A DNA stretch of 27,062 nt from a virus. A program made the translations under genes and the position numbers. This document shows, piece by piece, positions 24,472 to 27,062 of this stretch (the stretch's first letter is position 1; every line of letters starts with the position of its first letter). The stretch is from positions 1-27,062 of IMG/VR virus record IMGVR_UViG_3300030107_005999, one strand, 5' to 3'. Below the pieces are notes generated by a model. That model was not told the DNA's origin. It made no database searches and saw only the letters and a program-made list of their open reading frames with translations.

Positions 24472-24642
24472 GTTTCAGTCAGTGTTGAGTGTTCAACCGG
24501 ACGCCACTAGGCCAACCAAGAACACTCGGCACAACCAAAGACGGTTCAAGCCGTTGGGAGTTATCAGGCATAACCACCGTTGGGAGTATCACGGGGCACA
24601 CTAACAAGACGTGCCGCTTGAATGCTCAACACTGACTGAAAC
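24472..24642 (+). ncRNA. Candidate structured RNA closed by a 25-bp stem
   Basis: Arms 24472-24496 and 24618-24642 pair along all 25 positions, 23 Watson-Crick and 2 G-U. The G-U pairs form only in plus-strand RNA; the minus-strand copy would have A-C mismatches. Inside the 121-base loop are further helices: CGGCAC/GTGCCG (24527-24532 with 24611-24616), GCC-ACTA-GGC (24503-24512), ACGG/CCGT (24541-24554), GTTAT/ATAAC (24560-24574) and CCGT/ACGG (24577-24594). Together these make a multibranched fold. CCGTTGGGAGT occurs twice (24551, 24577). It lies downstream of all three sigma-54-type promoters and has no sensible frame. Function is unknown; a regulatory RNA, a packaging-type RNA or a processing site are options. 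Confidence 0.6.
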
Positions 24643-24701
24643 ACATGAAAGGGAAGCAGGCATGCCATTGGGCAGCGCGGACCTAATGAGAGTTGATTCC
24701 G

Positions 24702-24718
24702 CTTGCAGTGTCCGCAAG
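24702..24718 (+). other. Small hairpin before the arginine-rich gene
   Basis: CTTGC-AGTGTCC-GCAAG forms a 5-bp stem with a 7-base loop, 26 bases before the ATG of the arginine-rich protein. A short hairpin by a gene for an Arg-rich peptide recalls boxB/N pairs of lambdoid phages, but there is no other nut-site evidence. Confidence 0.3.
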
Positions 24719-24743
24719 TCAAACCAAAGGAACGGTGACGACT

Positions 24744-25160
24744 ATGGGACAACGTAGCAAAGCGATACGGAAACAGCGACGACGCAGCAAAGCACAACAG
24801 CGCGCCCGTCAATACTCCCGGCAAATGTCAAACATGCGGACTGATAACGAGCATACCGCAAACTTGACCACGCTGGACAGTGAACGACACAAGGGCTGTT
24901 CCTTACTGGAACAAGTTATCGAACTTTTCAAGTCTGTCAGTGTTCCATTCGCACACAACAACGGACGGTGTCCACGGTGGATTCAATCAAGAGTCCGCAA
25001 GGATGATTGGTCGTACAAACCTTGGAACAATCCGAACAAACGGCGCAAGCGTATCAAAACAACAACTCCACAAGCTAAACCAGTGCAACAGGGCAAGGTT
25101 GAAGAGCACTTGCTAGCACTGAACGACATGAAATCGAAGGTCATGTATATGACCGCATAA
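24744..25160 (+). CDS. Arginine-rich small protein, possible RNA-binding
   Basis: A 138-residue protein. I take ATG 24744, because GGTGA lies 5 bases upstream; in-frame GTG 24735 and TTG 24693 are alternatives. The N-terminus is an arginine-rich helix (GQRSKAIRKQRRRSKAQQR, continuing ARQYSRQM) like the RNA-binding arms of phage N-type antiterminators. A second basic cluster is near residues ~95-105 (NKRRKRIK). The middle contains LLEQVIELFKSVSVPF and a Trp-containing segment (RWIQSRVRKDDWSYKPW). It is the first gene after the structured RNA. RNA or DNA binding is likely from charge; antitermination is only a possibility. Family not recognised. Confidence 0.6.
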   Translation: MGQRSKAIRKQRRRSKAQQRARQYSRQMSNMRTDNEHTANLTTLDSERHKGCSLLEQVIELFKSVSVPFAHNNGRCPRWIQSRVRKDDWSYKPWNNPNKRRKRIKTTTPQAKPVQQGKVEEHLLALNDMKSKVMYMTA

Positions 25161-25214
25161 CCATGGCTTGTGGGCACTGTTGGCGGAATAAACTTAAACC
25201 AATGGAGAATGACT

Positions 25215-25301
25215 ATGAAAAAGCGTAGCAAACGTACGTTTATTATTTCAATCGATAGCAAATTGGACCTGGTGGTCACACGCAAACGAGGTGGCAAATG
25301 A
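25215..25301 (+). CDS. 28-residue basic peptide
   Basis: ATG 25215 has GGAG 7 bases upstream; an ATG two codons earlier is too close. The peptide is MKKRSKRTFIISIDSKLD and ends VTRKRGGK: basic ends around a hydrophobic strand. It overlaps the next start as ATGA. The RSK motif and the DNA CGTAGCAAA recur from the start of the upstream arginine-rich gene. Function unknown. Confidence 0.5.
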   Translation: MKKRSKRTFIISIDSKLDLVVTRKRGGK

Positions 25302-25378
25302 GTCCGGCAGACATGCTAACGATAATCTACCTATCTGCTGTATTCACCTCCGTATTCGGAGCGGCATGGTTGCCGTAA
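25298..25378 (+). CDS. 26-residue membrane peptide
   Basis: ATG 25298 overlaps the previous TGA (ATGA). The product MSPADMLTIIYLSAVFTSVF ends GAAWLP and is nearly all one hydrophobic segment (~6-24). It overlaps the next gene's start by 13 bases. Coupled start and clean hydrophobic profile support expression; the role is unknown. No independent Shine-Dalgarno apart from GAGG about 9 bases before. Confidence 0.45.
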   Translation: MSPADMLTIIYLSAVFTSVFGAAWLP

Positions 25379-25521
25379 CAGCTTACAGCATTGGCGAGCG
25401 CGTGGTGGCGTGCTGGAAGTATCGCGGGACAATCGTCTCGATATGGAAGGCACGCTATCGCGTGAGGTGGCCAGGCGGTGAGGCCTGGTTCGATATTGAC
25501 CAAATTGAAAGGGACGGATGA
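25366..25521 (+). CDS. 51-residue SH3-like small protein
   Basis: I choose ATG 25366, with GGAG about 4 bases upstream; a GTG at 25291 would lengthen it but has a weaker context and would duplicate coding of the overlapping small genes. The sequence reads VTAYSIGERVVACWKYRG, then TIVSIWKARYRVRWPGGEAWFDIDQIERDG: five short strands with the GERV....G.I......Y.V.WP.G pattern of KOW/SH3-like barrels. Such small barrels are common in phage early regions. Overlaps the next start as ATGA-like TGATG. Confidence 0.6.
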   Translation: MVAVTAYSIGERVVACWKYRGTIVSIWKARYRVRWPGGEAWFDIDQIERDG

Positions 25522-25589
25522 TGAACCACGACGAGGTGATTTTTGCAGTTTGTTTTGTTGGTCTGTTCATAGTGGCAGGCCTTTTATAA
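25521..25589 (+). CDS. 22-residue membrane peptide
   Basis: ATG 25521 overlaps the preceding TGA and is preceded by AAAGGGACGG. The product is MNHDEVIFAVCFVGLFIVAG plus LL, one membrane helix (~5-22). Very short, so confidence rests on coupling and composition. It ends 9 bases before the tRNA gene. Confidence 0.4.
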   Translation: MNHDEVIFAVCFVGLFIVAGLL

Positions 25590-25598
25590 GAGAATCAT

Positions 25599-25791
25599 AC
25601 CCGAGTAGCTCAGTTGGCCAGAGCACCGTTAGTAGGAAACCTCAGGTCCACACACGGAGTCGCGTCGCAAGCGCATGGGGAATTCGCCCCCACCGTAATC
25701 AGTGGCGATTGGGTCTGAGGCGGAAACACCCATGCAAGGTGGATCTATGACAGAGCGGGGGTCGGCAGTTCGATTCTGCCCTCGGGTTCCA
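25599..25791 (+). tRNA. tRNA gene interrupted in the anticodon arm; mature form would be tRNA-Val(GAC)
   Basis: The two halves of a normal tRNA are separated by about 116 bases. 5' half (25599-25630): acceptor ACCCGAG, TA, D arm GCTC-AGTTGGCCA-GAGC, A, anticodon stem CCGTT. 3' half (25747-25791): ATGACAG as a 7-base loop, stem AGCGG, variable GGGTC, T arm GGCAG-TTCGATT-CTGCC, acceptor CTCGGGT, T, encoded CCA. Acceptor pairs 7/7 and the anticodon stem 5/5 with one G-U. Only a junction at loop position 31/32 or 32/33 leaves U33 in place, and both give anticodon GAC (Val). The joined product is 77 nt, a standard size. It lies between tiny early genes and a zinc-ribbon protein. Confidence 0.75.
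25631..25746 (+). other. Structured 116-nt insertion in the tRNA (intron-like, class unknown)
   Basis: A 10-bp helix pairs 25640-25649 with 25711-25720 (CCTCAGGTCC / GGGTCTGAGG, two G-U). Inside lie possible hairpins GGGG/CCCC (25677-25690) and CCAC/GTGG (25690-25705); outside, CACC-CATGCAA-GGTG (25727-25741). GGAAAC occurs twice (25635, 25722). GGCGG at 25719-25723 could pair with the 5' exon end CCGTT with a final U-G, like a group I P1, but the segment is far shorter than usual group I introns, shows no recognisable P/Q/R/S core, and would not end in G. Boundaries could be one base to the right. Confidence 0.6.
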
Positions 25792-25817
25792 AGCAACTTT
25801 ATAACAAGGGAGGAGTG

Positions 25818-26360
25818 ATGAAGAAAATTGAGTACAGCCAAGCTGTCAATCCAGCACACAAGGATGCTGAAAACATCCCTGTAGCCGTTACAGGGTATGA
25901 CTTCGGCGTGCCTGGCTTGGCAGTCCGTAAGGCATGGGGCTCGTGGCAAATTGACCACGTGCCAAGTGGTTACCGTGTAATCACTTACTACCATACCACT
26001 CGGAGGGAGTGTGTGGAGAGTGCATTGCGAGCACAAGAGCAGGTTCCGGGTATTGACTGGACGGCCAGCAAGGAAGCGATAACAAGCGAGCATCTTATGG
26101 ATGCCACTAGGGCGTGGCGGGACGTGTTTGAGAGGGGGCATGTTTATCACACGAAACGTGAAAAGCACAGCATAACGGTGTGCCATGGGTGGACGCTGGG
26201 CGACCTTGAGTCGTTCATATATGAGGGACTATCGGAGGGATTGTGTGGGGCTTGTGGCGAGGTATCAGGTAACCACGAGCCGGACGCTACCAACAACTGG
26301 TGTCCTGGGTGTAAGGAATTGAAAGTGACCAGCGCACTGGTGCTGGCCGGAATGATTTAG
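25818..26360 (+). CDS. Early-type protein with C-terminal zinc ribbon
   Basis: A 180-residue protein. ATG 25818 has GGGAGG 4 bases upstream; the GTG one codon earlier is too close. The N-terminal part has VTGYDFGVPGLAVRKAWGSWQIDHVPSGYRV, a pattern seen in small phage early proteins (an LAVxK...W.ITHxPSG unit) followed by a helix with CVESALRAQ. The C-terminus has CGAC (Cys 143, 146) and CPGC (Cys 162, 165) around GEVSGNHEPDATNNW, a four-cysteine zinc ribbon. It probably binds zinc and possibly nucleic acid or protein. No enzyme motif. Followed after 8 bases by a small gene. Confidence 0.7.
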   Translation: MKKIEYSQAVNPAHKDAENIPVAVTGYDFGVPGLAVRKAWGSWQIDHVPSGYRVITYYHTTRRECVESALRAQEQVPGIDWTASKEAITSEHLMDATRAWRDVFERGHVYHTKREKHSITVCHGWTLGDLESFIYEGLSEGLCGACGEVSGNHEPDATNNWCPGCKELKVTSALVLAGMI

Positions 26361-26368
26361 GAGGCGTG

Positions 26369-26452
26369 ATGGAAAGCATAGAAGCATATATGAAGCGAAT
26401 GTATAAGCGGTGGGCCTATCCGCCCATTAGCATTCTCAATTTTTGGCCGTAG
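26369..26452 (+). CDS. 27-residue aromatic/basic peptide
   Basis: ATG 26369 follows AGGAGG by about 5 bases. The product MESIEAYMKRMYKRWAYPPI ends SILNFWP: a short amphipathic basic helix and an aromatic/proline tail. Strong ribosome-binding site and tight spacing (8 and 9 bases to the neighbours) support it. Function unknown. Confidence 0.5.
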   Translation: MESIEAYMKRMYKRWAYPPISILNFWP

Positions 26453-26461
26453 GGAGGAGTA

Positions 26462-26605
26462 ATGGAAGAGCAATTAACAGGATGGCGGCTGCTTGGCTAC
26501 CTCATGTATCGGTTCCACTTGGACCTGGGGCAAGCGGTAGAGTCAATGGTCCAAAACAACCAGGACATGACCTTTGTGAATGAACTGCTAGGCGAGGAGG
26601 AGTGA
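26462..26605 (+). CDS. 47-residue acidic helical protein
   Basis: ATG 26462 follows GGGAGGAG by 3-5 bases. The product starts MEEQLTGWRLLGYLMYRFHL and ends ELLGEEE. It is mostly helical and acidic, with no membrane span long enough to be sure. It is two bases from the next start. Typical of small phage early proteins that act on host factors, but nothing specific can be said. Confidence 0.55.
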   Translation: MEEQLTGWRLLGYLMYRFHLDLGQAVESMVQNNQDMTFVNELLGEEE

Positions 26606-26607
26606 TT

Positions 26608-26937
26608 ATGTCTTACGAATGGCCATACGGTCCATGGACTGTGGACTACGATGATGTCTGTGACATTGGGAAATGCACAATCCGATCGGAGCCGACTAGC
26701 TGGCACGAGGGAGGGCGGGTGGCGACTGTCAGCATGACTTCGCCGTCTATAGTGCGGCTACTCTCCAGAGCCCCGGAACTATACGACCACCTTACGGATA
26801 TTGTTCACATGATAGATGAGCGGGTGATGGTGCTAGGGGAGACAAAGGGTGGGCAATACGACCGGGCAGCGCAGGGGCAATGGGATGCCTCCATGCGCCA
26901 GGCCAGGAAGTTAATTAAAGAACTGTCGGGGCAGTAA
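26608..26937 (+). CDS. Hypothetical early protein (APEL-type)
   Basis: A 109-residue protein. ATG 26608 has GAGGAG about 6 bases upstream; the GTG two codons earlier is less well placed. It carries SIVRLLSRAPELYDHLTDIVHMI, matching the 'A..LM..APELLEAL' helix common in small uncharacterised phage proteins, with an aromatic N-terminus (YEWPYGPWTVDYDD). The C-terminus is a helix (MRQARKLIKELSGQ). No known enzymatic role. Confidence 0.65.
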   Translation: MSYEWPYGPWTVDYDDVCDIGKCTIRSEPTSWHEGGRVATVSMTSPSIVRLLSRAPELYDHLTDIVHMIDERVMVLGETKGGQYDRAAQGQWDASMRQARKLIKELSGQ

Positions 26938-26952
26938 TGACAAGGAGGAAGA

Positions 26953-27062
26953 ATGACTACGGTAAAGGCATTATATGCGGGAGTGGGGTTCAGTAAACTG
27001 TTCACTACCGCGCAACCCAAGCTGAACAAGTCCACCAAGTATGGGTACTTGTCGGCTGGGCT
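26953..27062 (+). CDS. Hypothetical early protein, 5' part only
   Basis: ATG 26953 follows AAGGAGG by 4-5 bases; the frame stays open to the window end (36 codons). It reads MTTVKALYAGVGFSKLF, then TTAQPKLNKSTKYGYLSAG, of a type seen in phage early genes, but too short to assign. The gene continues outside the window. Confidence 0.6.
   Translation, partial: MTTVKALYAGVGFSKLFTTAQPKLNKSTKYGYLSAG

Larger units (their letters stand above)
23811..24743. other. Control region without convincing genes
   Basis: About 930 bases with no protein gene I can support. From left to right it holds a cruciform/Z-DNA-prone element, three -24/-12 promoters, 9-base TGTC repeats, a TGTC palindrome, long AC-rich plus-strand runs (24085-24300), a C-run tract, and a large predicted RNA structure. 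Frames here encode His/Thr/Pro-rich low-complexity peptides with no ribosome-binding site. A 34-codon frame at 24358-24462 (MSTGLIVDPRF...) is the only one with normal composition and also lacks one. This is a likely early promoter and possibly replication-origin region. Confidence 0.7.

Noticed and set aside
25165-25182. Fourth sigma-54-like site (GTGGGCACTGTTGGC)
   Set aside because: The GG to GC spacing and the -24 element do not fit the consensus.
25631-25746. Ordinary group I intron
   Set aside because: Too short, no recognisable P/Q/R/S core, and the insertion would not end in G. A CCGTT/GGCGG pairing with a terminal U-G is the only group I-like trait.
25599-25791. tmRNA, or two separate tRNAs
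   Set aside because: The D arm and anticodon stem are complete and the two outer acceptor strands pair perfectly with each other, so it is a single interrupted tRNA.
25629-26186. 185-codon minus-strand frame containing GTRGQNRTADPRS
   Set aside because: That peptide is the well-known antisense reading of tRNA T-arm and 3' end sequence, and the frame overlaps the tRNA and the zinc-ribbon gene.

Overview
The window is a segment of a tailed double-stranded DNA bacteriophage genome. The late genes follow the order usual for short-tailed (podovirus-type) phages: small terminase, large terminase, portal, scaffold, major capsid, head-tail adaptor, tail nozzle, beta-helix tailspike, fibre-like proteins, internal virion proteins. 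There is no tail-tube, sheath or tape-measure module. I see no integrase, transposase, CRISPR array or rRNA. The host cannot be named. Three near-perfect -24/-12 (sigma-54) promoter motifs suggest a bacterium with RpoN, for example a proteobacterium.

Layout. (1) Positions 1-23388, minus strand: one long, densely packed late cluster read right to left. It starts at a small-terminase candidate (23388) and ends in a giant frame of at least 1978 codons (5935 to 1) that leaves the window before its stop codon. Many junctions overlap as TAATG, TGATG or ATGA, so translation is probably coupled. Two strong inverted repeats interrupt the cluster: one between the terminase genes and a terminator-like hairpin after the capsid gene. 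(2) Positions 23383-24743: the control region. A 22-bp near-palindrome lies between two divergent start codons only 17 bases apart, those of small terminase (minus) and a double ribbon-helix-helix regulator (plus). Past the regulator are a cruciform/Z-DNA-prone element, three tandem sigma-54-type promoters, 9-base TGTC repeats, a TGTC palindrome, a C-run/A-run tract, and a predicted structured RNA closed by a 25-bp stem. (3) Positions 24744-27062, plus strand: small, mostly unknown early-type genes with good ribosome-binding sites. They begin with an arginine-rich protein and include several peptides of 22-51 residues. Among them is a tRNA gene whose anticodon arm is interrupted by about 116 nt of structured sequence.

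How it may work together (inference). Plus-strand transcription from the sigma-54-type promoters would produce the structured RNA and the early genes. The ribbon-helix-helix protein sits against the palindrome between the divergent genes and is a good candidate for the early/late switch. The minus-strand cluster then builds and fills the particle.

The parts most worth follow-up are the interrupted tRNA, the sigma-54-type promoter array with its repeats, and the structured RNA. Product names are by reading motifs and gene order only; no database search was made.
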